Assembly: GCA_013397845.1 (NCBI GenBank)
Contig: VZTG01010322.1
Span: 407,051 to 471,050 of the forward strand
Source of the DNA: Melanocharis versteri
Taxonomy: Eukaryota; Chordata; Aves; Passeriformes; Melanocharitidae
Reading direction: 5' to 3'
Length of the DNA stretch: 64,000 nt
Of this stretch, positions 1 to 15,200 are shown one piece after another; the first letter of the stretch is position 1, and every line of letters begins with the position of its first letter. Both the position numbers and the translations under genes were made by a program. Below the pieces are notes generated by a model, which had not been told where the DNA came from, made no database searches, and was given only the letters and a program-made list of their open reading frames with translations.

Positions 1-3000
1 CCCAGGTCTCCCAGATACCCACCCATCCTCTCCAAAGGGCCACTTCTGCATGCTGAGAAGGCTTGCCTGCAGCTTAACTCAATTCAGGCAGGTGAAAACT
101 CCCTCTTTTCCACACAGTTTTCCTATCACTCACTGCAAAGCAGTAGCACCCTTTCCCAGGAAGTGTCTGTCCTCACACAGGCTCAAACACTTCAGTGAAG
201 CACACGAGGAAGAGCTCTACAAGTCACATGCAACATGAAGCTATTCTGTGAAAAGCGAAATAGAAGTTTTGTTCCCCATGGGTTTGTGCTGAATGGAAAG
301 AGCAATTCAAGTTATTTCTGTGATTAGCATATACTTAAGCTTTCTGGTTTTCTCCAACCATCTAGCCTTCTCTTATTTTGGCCATGCCTAATTACACATG
401 AACCTCAATAACAACTTTTTCCTCGGTGGGAGTCCCTCAGCAATCTAGCACAAACTTCCACCAAACTTGTGAGAACTTACTCCATTTGAAGACAACATCC
501 CACCATACTATATTCAGCTGCAATTGACCAACAGGTTCAAAAGTTACAATGGGAGGAGCAACCAAGGCACCTTGTGTCCTTAGGAAACAACGCTACCTTC
601 CAAAATGCCACCTCTGCAGAGTTTTTTCAGGACAACCCATAAAATCAGACTTTGAATAGGAAGCAGGGAATTAGAGGCCAGAGGAAATAAATTTACCCAA
701 GTAATTTTTTATTTGTATTTACATTATAGAAGAAGATCCTCCTCAGCACCAACTTAGAGCAGTGGTTTTATTAGGAAGTTTTCATGTTAGTGGTTTAGCA
801 GTCAATGAAGCAGCAGCACTTTTACTATTTCATAATCTTCCCAGCATCCCACATTCACAGACACATAAACAAATCTTTTCTTATCGGCATTTTTTCCCTA
901 GCTATTTCTCTGAAGCATTCTTAAATGTATACTCTTTGCCTCTGGAGAGACTGGTATTTTTTTCAGTCTACAAACACATCTGAGATGGTCAATCCATAGA
1001 TTTTTCTCATGCTCCATTCACTGCACTTTTGCAATCTGTAGAATAGCACATCTATTTTTGACAAATCACCATCCGAAAAAGAAAAATGATTTAATGAACA
1101 AATCAACCAAAACAAACAGAACAAATGCCTTGAGGAAGTTTCAGCCCAAAAACAAGAACCTGAAACTGTGATCTACAACATGCATTCTTCTACTTGATAA
1201 GGGTGAAACAATTTTGTTATTGCAATTAAGTTTGAGAATTAATAAACACATTACCATTACAAAAAAAATCTGTATTAGAACATCACAAAAAAAAAAACCA
1301 TATTAGAGGAAAATCTCTTCTGGGTGCACATACACCACAGTTAAGCCTGACATTTATGATGGCACCACAGAGGTCTTTCACAAAAAATGCTTTGTTACTT
1401 TGACAAAACAAAACATACCTACGTTCTGTAAGCAGCCCTGAGGTTAAAGCCCAAAACAAAAAGCAAACCCACAAGTAAATTTTAAAGAAAGTTAAAATAC
1501 AAATGTGTGGGAAGAATAATTTTTTTATCTTTATACTGTTTTCAATGAAAAGTACTAGAACTTTACAAATACTAATAAATTCAGCATCAAAGTAGAGATA
1601 ATTCTTACTTTTTGAGTCTATTTCCTTTGCATGGACAAGAAAACTAAAAGATAAAGAGGATTAAAACTCATGCTCAAAGCAAAAAAAAAAGTTTTATTAT
1701 CTGGATTAGCACTCAATATTCCCACTTCCTGCCATGTTAGATTTAAAATTCTCAGCAAGCAGTTGCAAAAGAATACAACTGTCATGCATGCACATGAGTG
1801 TTTGGGCCTCCAAACTACAGGTGTGGTGGGCATTTTGCACATAAATCACCCTCTCTTTCTACATTTTTGTTAGTAGTATTGTTGCTGCTACTGTTTGTTT
1901 TCTTATCATTGCAAGTTTCCAGTAGCTCATTCTTCTCTCAACCCATGACCTCTGCCTTTTTGTCTCTCAGTGGAAGGGGAAGGGAGCAGCTTGTGGTTCT
2001 CTTTTTAGTGGGAGTACTAAATTGGGGAATACCATTCCTAAACCACTGCAATGAGGAAAAAGACAACCTTTACTATACATGCACCAGAGACACACTTTAT
2101 ACTGTAATCATGAAGAAAGCAGATGTCCCAATCACTGGAAGAATTCTCTGAAATTGTCAGAGGTTAAGAAAAGAATTGGGAACAAAATCCAATCATCACT
2201 TCTGCGTCCCTTCATCAATCCACAGCGAAACAGTATTTCTTGCTCTGCCTGAAGTCCTGATTCCCTCTAAACTCCTTGTCTACATTCCTCTCAACTCTAT
2301 CAGGATATAAGTACAGAGAAAAGTAACAGAGGTACAAGAGCTTCCAAGCTAAGAAACCCTATGTAAACATGATCCTTCAGAGCACAGAAAGAGATTATTA
2401 AGTAGGATATGGCAGTATGCAAGAAACAAATGTCATGAAGAAATCAAACAGAAAATGGCTATATTATTCCTTACTAGATGCGAGACCTGAATAACATCTA
2501 ATTAAACAATCAAGTAGCAGCTCTGAAACAAAAATCAGTCCTTTTGTATATGATGCACAACAGTACTGGTTAAGTGATTACCTGGAATCTTCTCCCTGTC
2601 AGTAGCATAAAAAGATTCCAACAGTGATTTGAGAAATTTAAAAACATCCATTCAGGGCTGTTTAACAAAACGACCTAAATACATCCTCTAGCTCAGAAGT
2701 CTATATGCTACAGACATCAGGAAACTTGGGTAACTCTTTCTCCCTCTCTGCCTTCTGGTTACGCTACTCTCTCTCTGAAAACCCACCACTGGCCTCTCAG
2801 AGAAATAACGCAGAGCTTGAGGAACAACCTTTAGCTGGACCCAGAAGAGCTGTTCTCAGGTTAAGAAGTTTCATACTGCACATGCACATGGGTTTACTTC
2901 AGCTGATCCTGAATTATGCCTGAGGAAAAGTTATTCCTCATATTTTCTAATCTACAGGAGCTTGTGTCCAGTGTCATAAGTGCTAAGTTTTATATTGGAT

Positions 3001-3086
3001 CCAACTAAGCACATAACCAAGCCCTATTTAAGGCACAAATGACAACAGTAATGAGTTCCTGAACAAAAGAAAGAAAAGCATCTTAC
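1..3086 (-). other. DROSHA intron, continuing off the left edge
   Basis: AT-rich sequence downstream (in gene sense) of the last visible DROSHA exon. Short open frames on both strands look random and lack any recognisable domain. No repeat family was identified. Confidence 0.7.
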
Positions 3087-3211
3087 TGAGGATCTCCAGC
3101 ATAACTGAGTTGAGCAGGTCGTATTCCAAAGTGCACAATAATAGGGAAAGTAATTACATCAGGATTGAATTGTTCACGGTCTAGTTGATCAATACGAACT
3201 GAGCTGGGTTT
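3087..3211 (-). CDS. DROSHA: DROSHA coding exon 13 (last one in the window)
   Basis: 125 bases, codons 710-750 plus two bases, encoding KPSSVRIDQLDREQFNPDVI, then TFPIIVHFGIRPAQLSYAGD and P. Acceptor TTTTTTCTCCTAG; donor GTAAGA. The next human segment (YQKLWKSYVKLRHL) was sought in 1-3086 on the minus strand and not seen, so the following exon is off the left edge. Confidence 0.94.
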
Positions 3212-6200
3212 CTAGGAGAAAAAAACAAAATACAACTAAATTGACAACAGCTCCATGGAAAATTTACTGCCTCAAGCCCACACTATCTAGGAAATACAAA
3301 GCAACAACATTCCAAGCTCAATAAGATGCACATTAAACTAATCATTAATACTATTGTAAACATTTGGCAACAACAATAACTGAAACAAAGTTAATTGACC
3401 TAACAATCAAAGAGAAAAAAAAAAGGCCTTTTAATTTTAAACATCTGGAAATTTACTTTGACTATTTCCAAGAACTTAAAACAACTTTCTCTGGTCAAGC
3501 ATCACATCAGAAATAAAAATTAGGATTAGCATTCTGGCAGCCAAGAACCCACATGCCTGAACAGTTTGTTAAGATCAGGTTACCTCTCTAATTTTAGTTC
3601 ATTATTTCCCAAAGCAAATGATGGCATTATTAGATCCATTCAATCACACTGACTAAATAGCATAAAAAAATCTGTCACACTACTCTCAGAAAAGGCTCCT
3701 AGGCTGATGTGTACAAGGAGCAATACAGTCTTGTATAATGAGGAGACTTTTGCCCTTTTTACAGTTCAAAACAGAAGTTCTTTTTGTTGTTAAAAAGGAC
3801 AGTGCAAAAGAAGGCAACTTTTGCTTCAGCTCTATAAACACAGAGAGTAAGTAATTGCACATCACTGTAGTAGACATGCTGCTTACAGAGCTTTTGATCA
3901 CTTATCCAGCATATTTAAAAACTCAGCTGAAGGTGCACAGTTTGTCTCCAAGTAAACAACCTCTCTGTTACCTGTCAAGCTGCTTTGTAACGTGCCTGCT
4001 TACTCCCCACTTTGCAATCTACTGGATGAGGCCAATATATTTTGCTTTTCTCAGGTTCCAGAAAAAGGGCATTACTTCTAGTCACCCGCATCTTAAAACT
4101 TCTCATTTAGCACTGAAAATTTCTCAAAGATGAGTTTCAGTGTTACAGAAACAGCTCTCACCATTCTCTTCACAAAACAATAAAAACTGTGTCAAGAACA
4201 AAGCTTTTACCCTCCAAACCACCTTTGTAGAACTGTTCACAGGAATAATTTTCTGCATGGATAAGCAATGCCAATTCTATATATGGCCACAATTTCAATC
4301 TATTCTAGAAAAACAAAAACTTACTTAAAAGCTTGACTTTCAGATACAGAAATATTTTCCAAGGGAAAAATGCTTATCAGCTTCCCTTTAGACAAGACGA
4401 CTGAACATAAAATTACATCTCCTCAGTCAAAAAAAAAGGGGAAATAATATTTAGGTTAGTTAAGATTTAACTTACTTAAATTAGTTGAATTTTTAAAATT
4501 AGTTAGTTAAAGCTGAGGGCTTCACCAGAAAAAAAAAAAAAAAAGGTTTTCCCCACAGCATTTCTTATAAAAAAGGATTAGAACAAAAAAACCCTAAAGA
4601 AAATGATAGGCAGGATTTGTAGCAGACAGAATGTTGTTGCCTAAACAAGAGCCTAAAGTCTTGATATTTATCTGGTTTTCAGGGGGTTGCACAAAGCCAG
4701 CTCGAGAAGTTTTTATCTTCTCATAAGTTGTTTGTTGGTTCTTCCCTCTCTTAATATTAAAATGAGGAATTTCTCCCATCTCTGTACAGCTTAAAAAAAC
4801 AGCCTTGATACAACACTCCTCTGAGAATCAGGTCAGCAAAATATAATTAACAGAATATGAAAAAATAATTGCACTCAATACACCAGTTATAATCAATACA
4901 TTAAAAAAAATACAGACACATTTAAGATAGTTAAACAGAGGCAATGAGATACTCAAAACTGTAAAAATCTTTCACTATGCATATAGCAGGGCCTGTGTTA
5001 AATGTGTAACCTCAGGACGAGGAAAAACCAGACTCCTTCTCTTCATTTCCATGACACTGCCTTGCATTTTGTCACTCAGTTACACTGCTGTTCACAGATG
5101 GCTGATAGCAACCAGGACAAGAGAACTTCTCCATGACTTCATCACAATTGCTCCCTCACTGACAGTTATGAGAGGAGTGTGGCTGGGCTATGCTTTTTTA
5201 TTTCATTGTGAACACCAGACTCCTCTCCCATGCCCTTTCTGAAGGTTAAATGAACAAACAGCAACATACAGAAACATTGAGTATAAATTGTGCACCGGCA
5301 GACAGGATGCAAGCAAATTAGACGTAATTCTTCCAGAGCTTTATCCCCGTGATCTTTTAAAAGGGCTTTGATAGACTATCCAATAATCACAACCTTGCCT
5401 TTAAAGTCACATCAAAACCAAAGAAATTCTAACAGAATAGAGGCCTATTATTTTTGTTTCCTGCTCCAAATCTCATCAACCAAGGCTCAGCTGACATTAA
5501 AATACAACATAAAAGAGCATGCAGATGTAGTACGGAAGTATGTTAATATATACACATATATATGTACTAGTGAGAAAACCATCAATATTTTAGGAAGAGT
5601 GAAGTAAGAAAGATGACTAAAACTTGTGAACTGCTGAATCTATTCCAACACAAAGTTTCACTGAACTAATGAAACACATGAATAAGCAAAATAATTTTAA
5701 ATAATGCTGAACTATTGTTAGTTGTTTAAGTGGGATTTATATCCTATCGAAGTTTTTTCCTCTCCTCCATATTGCATATATATACACACCTCACACTGAA
5801 AAAAATAAAATAAAACACACACATGAAACCTAGATTAGACCACAAGAGGAATTATCTCTGAAGAGATGCTGAGCAGCAAACCAAAATTTAGTGGTTTTAT
5901 TTCGTTGTATCAAGTGGATATAATTGAATTGAAAAGTTGTCATTCTTTAAAACAGTTTCATACTGTCTCTCCAACAGAACTGTTTTATCTTCTCATGTTG
6001 TAAAATGCATAAATAATAGTTTCATACTCTGTTTTTCACTTAAATTCATAATCAACACAATATGCGGCAATGTACAGGAAAAATCCACAAACTAAGAAGA
6101 ATGTCACTGCAATCTTGAGAGAAAAAACATGTTCTAATGATACCATTACAACATGACATTTCAAAGTGCTACAGATTTGTTTTATGCTTACATATTTTGA

Positions 6201-9200
6201 TGTCCACGCACATCTCTAAAAACACTGCCTTGTAGAATGCAAAGCTTGCCAGTAAAAAAAAATCACACTAGATCTCAGAATTAACACTACCGCTCACAAA
6301 TCACACTGCCGTGTACATACAGGTATTTAGAGTTCCATGACACAAGGAAGGAACGTACACGCGTTCCTCCAAGCTAAACAAAAAAGCAAGTTTTCAGCTA
6401 GCTGAAATCAGCGTATCTTCAGCAAAATAACTGACGTTATGTCAGTGTATAGCATTCAGATGCTGACAACTTGCGGACCAGTATGTAGCTTGCATCACAG
6501 AAACCACAGGCAAGTTAAGGCTGTTCAGGTTTTCTAACAATTTCTATTATGGGATTCTGGTTTAGCAATCATTTAAAGCAGCTGAGGTAGAATTTTCCAT
6601 AGTGAGAGTTCACGTGTATTTTTGTATTTCATGTTCCCAGAAACAGCCTAATTCTCCTGTTGTTTAGAAAGTTTTACTTCACTCAGAGTGAAATCAAAGA
6701 GAAAATTATCTGACCCAAGTTATTATTAGCTTATTAAGTAGTTTACTAACGTTATGCTACCATACTTAAACATATGAACTGGAAAAATATATTTAGCATG
6801 TCACCCTGGCTGCAGTCCGGGGACAGGTTTTTCAGCTGAAAAACTGAATTCCTTCTTACGCATGGTACCAAGTTACACTTTTTCTTCAGAAACTAAGAAT
6901 TTGAGCTACGAGCAAAGGAGAAAAAGGAAGTCAGAAAAAGAAAGGTATTACTACTGAGAAAGCTGCACGTCAGTCTCAAATATTAGGTTCAAAATATGCC
7001 CCTACTACTAAGATACCATTTTGCAATACTGACCAAACTATACAAATACAACCCTGCAGTTTTCAGAGGAAATTCATCTATTCTTATGACCCACATTTCT
7101 TAAAAGTGAAAGCCAGAATATCGGGCTGAATTTACATAAGCACCAGAGTTGAAAGGAGCTGTGTTCAGAGAACATGTGCTTTAAAATACCAATTGTTCCA
7201 AAAATAATAAGGCCACAGGGGTTTCAGACTAGGCACTGAAAATTAATACATGCATTAATTAATGTACACAAAATTCCTCAGTGTGAGTGAGAGCAACACA
7301 GAAACAATGTGGAAAAAACTACATAGGCAGAAAACACCTTATCCATATTCAAGGCAGTATTAGGATGGCACACATTAAATAGAGCTGTCAACAGGGGGTC
7401 AAAAGAGGATGAGGAAAATAAATAGCAAATAGTTACTATTTCTCTGGTGCTGTTTCTGGGACAAGAGAATGAGATCATGCACATAAAGACTGTCTGAGAA
7501 AACAGGAAAGTTTTACACAGATAAAATATAGCTGTTCCTTTTAACATGCATATTGAAACAGTGCCCATATGAAAATACAGACTTCAGTACAGCAGCAGAG
7601 GGGACAATTCAGGGTTGGAGCAAGTCCATAAGCTATTCCCCATTGCAATCTGCAACTGCCATTGGTGACCTTTTCCTATTTTAATCTAGCCTGTAACAAA
7701 CTCTCTGAAACAAGACATGCACACGTCATTGGATTGTTCAAAAAACCAAAAAATTATTTATTTGTTCTACCATGCCAGGGCTGGTAACGATCATCCCTTT
7801 GCATTCTTCCGCATATTTCTGCCATTCCAATTCTTCCCACTGAAGCATGTTGGCAATCTCCTCTTCAGGCACCAGAGCTTTACTGCATCGTAACAAGTAG
7901 AGAAGAATCTGATGCATTGAGAGTACTTCTTTTCCTCCATCTTAAAACCATAAATAAAAAAAAAACACATTTCAGAGATTCACTCCTAAAGCATGAGCAT
8001 AAGAGAAAATATACAGAACACAAACCATTTGTATGAGCAAAATAAAATGGAAAATGCTTAAGTGATTTGACAAAGGCAAATGTTTTACTGATGAATACTG
8101 CACATGCATAAACACTTTGCTAAACTAAAGCAGTTACAGTAATGGTGGCAAGAGTAACAGTTCCATCGTACTGTAAACTTGAAGTTTCTAACTTGCCAGA
8201 ACAAACTTTAAAATGAGTAGGCAGAACAATCAGTTATGTTGTCCAGTTGTATCTTCCTTTTCACAATTTTATTATTCTTTTTACAACAGCAGTTAAAAAG
8301 CCTTTAGGCATTATGCAGCTTTTTTTAAGAACACTCAAAATTTTACAGGATACTTCTGGATGAATGTAGCAAGCTATCCCTGCACTTTAAACTCATCCGC
8401 AGTGCTTACATGCTGTAGCTGCAGTAATGAAGACTAAAGAGCCTCATGCCGTCTTCTGTCACTGAATGAATCAAGGGCATGTGAAAATTACTAAATACCT
8501 CTGAGACCCCAGGAAAAACGCACAGCAAAGGCTGCTTGCAACAAAAGAAGACACTATAATCTGACTGGCCTCAGGTAGCCAGCTACAGATGTGAATATGC
8601 AAACAGGAAAGGCGAGTGATGGTCCTGACAGATCACCACTCAGAAGACACTGACTATTCAAATCCCAGTATGTCTGCTCATGTAAGTAAAAAGTCACTAC
8701 ATGTTACTAAAATGCTTTAATTTTGACATACATCTCTCCAACTCCCTCCTTTAATAACAGGGTGTTAATTTGCAGGTGTGGAGGAACCCTCAAGTTTCAT
8801 CCCCACAGAGCACAAATGCTGACTTCCCTCCTCCAGGGAGCAGAAAGTCTAGTTCAGCCACTGAGTATATTCTATTAGCACACCCACAAAAGAGAAATGA
8901 TAACAAACCAGAAGTAAAACCTTAGAGCAATATGGGGGATGACACCACAGCACAAGGAGTGTGATCCCAGGCACACTGGAAAAGCCTTACAGAGCTGCTG
9001 CACAACAGCAGCACTGTGTAAGATGATGTCCTCTACAAGACATGTGAGGAAACAAGCCCTTCTCTTCCTTCAGCTGGGATTACAGCACTGTTGCACAGAA
9101 ATGATGATGGGGAATGGTGTAACTTGGCCTCTCAGAACAATTAACTCACTTAAACTCCAAGAGGGAATCTTACATGGGGAAGATACACCCCAAACCCCAC

Positions 9201-12200
9201 TGGAAATAGAAAATACTTCTAAATAGCTACAGGGACAGATTTTTAACTGTGCAAAGTTTTTCTTCAAATTGAAGGGGGACTCTGCTTACAAGACTGTTAC
9301 TTGTCAACAAATAGATTTTACTCTTATGCAAGAGGTAGTCCACACCCACCAATCACTAAAATGAATGTGTATCCTTACCCACTGAAGACTGTGTACAGGC
9401 TGCTATAGACAGCTGTGCTAAATGGAAGTCAAAGACCCTTCCTGGGTCAGAATACGCAGTACTTGGGACTGCAAATGTGTTTTTTCTAGTCTTTTGCTCG
9501 CTGAATGTATTTATCATCATAAAAACCTATGACAATGAATACAATACAGCAACTGTTCTGCATGCTATGCATCTCAGTACACCTGGTATGACTAGCTCAG
9601 AGCTACCCCAAGGCCTGTCTCTAAGTTAATCCACATAGAAAACCCGACATCCCAAACCTCATTATTTTTAGACCATGTTAGGAAAGTAAGAAAAAGTAGA
9701 GGGGATGGGAAATCAGCAATTCATTTCTATCTTTAAAGAGACTGCTGATGGATGTGTAGAGATCTGATACACCAACATCTTCTTTGATTAGACATAAGTA
9801 GTGTTCTGCAAACATACCTGAAGGAAATAGATTTCCACTCTCTGAAAATTAAAAATCTTCAAGGATATCTCAAAAATAATCAATAAAAAATGAAAGCTTG
9901 ATTAGAAGAAAACAAACTGTCAAAAAGATGCTAAAAGGCAACTATATATGCAGAAATATCAGGAAAAAGACATTTTTAAAAAAGACTTAGAAAGCTGGGA
10001 ACCTTAAAGAAGCAGCATACAGGAATACACATCATAGACATTTATCTCTCCCTATCAGTAAATAACCCAACAGCACAGAAAGAGCTGACTTCTAAACTAA
10101 AATTAAAATAAAATAAATCAGAATATAAAAACCCTAAACAGGAAAGCACCCTCAAGCTACACAAACCAGGCAGGACAAACTTGTTCTCATTTTGTGATGA
10201 GGTCAAGTTAATCAGCCACATGTGGCTTGATGGCTTATTTCGTAAATTGCTTCAGCAAAACCAAATCAATGTTTGCTAGCAAGCCTCAGAGCTCTGCTTC
10301 TGATTGAACAGTGCTGTGTATCCAGGAAGGAACAACAATTAGAAATACAGTCATCTAGCCATCAGTACTCTCCACAGTAACGAGCCAAAACTCATTTTGC
10401 TCCAGCTATTATTAATATCCCAACTAAGTTTCAAAGCCCAGAGCAGAAAGCACCTCTGTGACCCAGAGCAGGTCACAGCCCTCTTGATGAAGGCTGTTCC
10501 ATGTTTCATCTGCACCCTAAATCCCGCAGCTGAAACACATCCTTCTGTCCACACAACCCTCCTGGAGCAATCGCTGGCAGGATCTCAGCAGGACACATTT
10601 TCAGTGGAGCCATGACATTTACATCAACTGAAAGTCTGTCCTGGTATCTTAGGATGTGTTAAATGCCTACATAAGCTGTTCACTCAAAATGAGCGCAACG
10701 CTCCACACGGAATCTTGTCCTTGGCTGGCAGGCCAGGGCCGAACTGCATTGGAGTGATGGCTTTTGTCTTTCACTATTTGCTACAAGGTCTAAGCTTGCA
10801 TTAGGATAAAGACACAATCAGAAAAACATGTGCTCAGGGGTGCCAATCATGCTGATCCCTGCACACCAAGAATTGTGATCTAACCACGTGGTACCCTGAA
10901 GAGAAGGGGGGATGTGAAATGGGCGGGATTAGATAACAGCACTCCTCAAATGGCACAGCTCCATCACAGAGCACGATAAGGAGGACCCAGCACTGCCTAA
11001 AATGACTACAGATACAAAAGCTGGAGGCAAGACTTGGCCTGCGCGTCTGAACTCTGGTTCTGAGTAAACCATCTGCACTGCTAGCAAGCACTAAAGACTT
11101 CAGGTAGAAGCATCAGATCTCTGCACCAACTGAACCGTTTGACTTGCAATAAGGAGCTTTTTGTGGAGGTTTTTTTCTGGGGGACAGGGCTGTTTCTTGT
11201 TTTTGTTTTTTCTTTTTTTAAAGATTTTTAGATTTAATTTGCATAAAACTATGCAACACAAACATTACCTGGAAGAAATCTCACAAACCGCGGCATGAAG
11301 TGGTATCTGGGACAGGAAATAGAATCATTTTCAAGTGAAGGACCTAAAATAAGAAAAAAAATACAGACAAGTTATAAACAGCAACATATTTGCAGAAGAA
11401 GAAAAGAGGCAACTTTGCTGCAGATTAAATCAGTCAATGGTGATTACATTTGATAGGGTTTAAGTTTCAATCCAAAAAGTAACAGAAAAAGGAACAGAGA
11501 AACAACTTGTAGTGAAAGCTTTTACCGAGACAATTTAAAAGAAATCTAAAATAATTTAAAAATAATAAGAACCTAACAAAAAACCCAGTACTTTTAAATA
11601 AAACAGTAATACAAAAAGATTGGTTTATATAATCAATTAATTATTTCACTTAAGCCTTACAGTGCTTACGAGCACTAGTTTATTATCTCCTCCCAATTAG
11701 TGGGGTGGTTTTTGTTAACCGTAACAAAGACAACATGGAAATTTCCATGGTACTGTTTTATGGTTGCTTTTTTCTTTTCATTTCCTATTCATCATATAAA
11801 ACCTTGTAAGAAAATAAAAACTAAACCATTAAGTATCTGATGCTAAAAAAAGAAAGAACAATCAGAAGCAGTGATAGGAAAGACAACACTGATAATAGAA
11901 TTTATTTAGTATAAAACCAAACACTACACAAAATGTGTTAAACCTGTGTGCTCCTCTGTTTAACCGCATTAAGTGCAGAGTGCATCTCCACAGAAAAGAC
12001 ATCCTATAGATACTGAAATGTAATTCCTCTGGTACTCTCATGTCTCTTTTAGACCATAGGAAGTATTTTCCTTTGTTGCAGTCTTCACAGAAACAAGTAT
12101 TTTCATATTGTCAAAAGACAAAAACATTCAGCTATAATGATAACATCAACCCTCCACAGCTGTCTGTATGACACTGCTTTCTGAGTTGACTGCAGAGAAA

Positions 12201-15200
12201 TACTGTATGAGTAACTTGTTTGTTAGCTTGTAAAAGGAGAGAATAGTTTACCTGACACCTTGGCTTTCAAAATACCATGCACATGATACTCTGTAATATT
12301 AAACACACAGTAGTATTTACTGGTTGATTAAAAATAAAAGTTCTGGATTAAGGCAGAAATTTAGTTTATTTGTGAGAATACAGTACCAAGTTTGTGCATT
12401 TTCATTGCTACAGCTCACACTCCTGAACTCTAATTTCGTCTTCTTTAAGAATAAATGAAGTTTGTCCCTCTCATGGAAAACAGCAGTTACATTGCTATTT
12501 TGAGGACCCTCTCAAAGGCAACATTACCTTTAAGATTCCAATCATACAACTCCAAAATATCTTTGAATAGATATGAAGAGAACAGCTCAAGGCCTCTCAC
12601 ACAAAAATTCTGGGGAAACAAAAAAAGAGAGCAAAATTATAAATATATAATACTGCAATACAAATAATGCCATTCATATATAATAAAACACAATGAAAAA
12701 AAAAACAGTGTCTTCATATTTGCCAACCACTAGATCCTGCGTTTTGGAAACAGTATTGAGATATTTGTGATCATCTACTCTAACATAGCACAGTGGTCTC
12801 TTCAGAAGAAATTGTCAAGAAAGAACGGTACTGAACCCTCTTCATTCAATGTCCAAATCAACAGTATCGGCAGAAATTATGAATATGCAATAATCTGCCA
12901 AGCACTAAAACCCCTTCCACCTGAGCAAGCTAAGCAGATGACACACTTCTGAGAAATACCTTCTTCATAATTTACTTTTTCCCACATGCTCCTATTAAAT
13001 TTTTATAAATCACCATCTGTGGTATCACTATCACTTCCATAGCAAGTATGAGTACAATATAATTTGAGGATTATGACCTCAATAGGCAACAGAAGAGGAA
13101 GAAAAAGGATGAAAAGGAAAAAAAGAAAAAAAGATTCTTTTCATCAAGTGAGGAACTGGCTCATTCAATGGAGGAACTCATAAACCTCCCTGAACAAATA
13201 AAACCAGATTGAAATAAATTGTGCATGCATTACATTGACCACAAATTCCAAACTTAATACCACAATCTCTTTCACAAATCATTAGTAAAGACAGTCTGCA
13301 AATAATGCTGCAGCCACTTATCCAGAAGCCCCCCAAAATGGTCACTTCCGTATTTTGCTTGGTAGCCATTTGTTGTTTCAGTTCAAGATTTTCAGACAAC
13401 ACAGTATATTCATTAACAAGAAATTAATTGCTTTGATCACATTATTCTTTCTGAGGAATTTCAGGGCTGTTGCATATATTTAAATACCACTGAGCAATAA
13501 AAAAAAGAGATAACTAGAAAGAAAAATGTAAATATATGTGCCTAAATTAAATACTGATCCTATCTTTGTAGTCAATATGCAGGGGTGTTTCTGTACCTAA
13601 ACACACTGTTCCACTGCAGCCATTTACTTTGCAAACTGGCTCCACCAGGCATTAATTTGTAATAAAAAACCCCACCACAAACAGATTATGAACTCAATGG
13701 GCTTTGTTTGTATCCACAGGAAATTTGTTTTGGCAACAGCTTATATTAAGTACTGATAAGCAATCTTCAGAGCTTCAAACTTCTGATTAAGGTTCAGCTC
13801 TGCCACTGACTTACGTGGTCCTGGCAAAGGAGTACCTTATTTTTGTCATATGCAAGAGAAGGGTAATTCCTAATTCATTTTACAGATATTGTATATAACA
13901 TAAAATGAAAGGAACCTATGGATATAAGCACTTCTTAGTATTTGATTTTAATATATGATAGACTGGGTAGATGGATTAATGCTAGTACCTGTAAGTGCAA
14001 GTGCTGTTTCATCCACTTGTTCGAACAGAACCAGTCTCTTAGAGACTTCACAAGGTGGGATACTGGACAATTTAATCCATTAAACAAATCAACAACTCAT
14101 AACCCACTCTGACTTTTAGAATAATTATCCATCTTACCTCAGGCATCATCTCCTCAATGAAATGAATTGTATAGTCAATGTTAAACCTGATTACTTTGCA
14201 TAGAGGAATCTGGAAGGAAGAGAGGAATTCAGCATTAAAAACTATACAGCATCAAATGTATAGTTAACACAACTCTGTATGCAAAGATATTACAGTCTGC
14301 TGAAAAGGGCACTTACTGAAACAGTTGCTCCAGGGATCATGCAAAGACAAGAACACAAGCACGTGTAAAGGGAGTACCAGTTCCAGCCTTCACCTCGGTA
14401 ATAAAACACAATGCTGACAGGAGGGATGGTGAAGGAAGGTTAAATAATGCCATCTACTGGAGATGAAATTTTCTTTAGGAGAAAAAGTACACCTGTAAAC
14501 TTCAATCAGTCTGTATCTTCTCTCACTTGGATATCTGCAAGTGAGTTTGTTGTTTGTGACACAACATGTCAGATTGATACAGTGATCCGAAAGGAAGGTG
14601 TTTTTAGCACACTGCCAATTTTCTCAGCTATACTGTCTTAAAATGCAGTTTTAAGTCAAAGCTACATGTTATAGCTTAGGGATAAATTACAGTTTTATAC
14701 TAATTTCATGCAATAAATATTCTCAGAATTTCACCTGACTAGCTAGCAAGAAAAACATTTAATTCTTTTTTTTCACCTTTTAACGGTCCATAATTTGCTG
14801 AAGGTGTTTCATTTTTTTAATGGGATTTTCAGAGAAAAACAGCTGAATTCCTCAAGGACTACAAAAATGCCTAATTATCCCTTACACATCTACAGCTCTT
14901 ACCAAATTGTACTACTTACTGGCCTCAAAAGTATAAAAAAATGTTAGAACAATTCCATGATCTGTGAAAGTGAAGCAACCCAAGGCTATTTTACATTGAT
15001 AAGCACACAAATAAATATCTGAACAGTGTTGGGGTTGCAATGAAATCAATGTACATAGCAGAGGTGCAATATTCTGCTTGCATCTTCTTACAGCCTACTG
15101 TCAAACATTTTACTACTTTGACTACAAAAACCTATTGATATCTGCATGACAAATTAAGAAGCTGCACCAAATGACCAAACAAAACTGTATTTCTTACAAT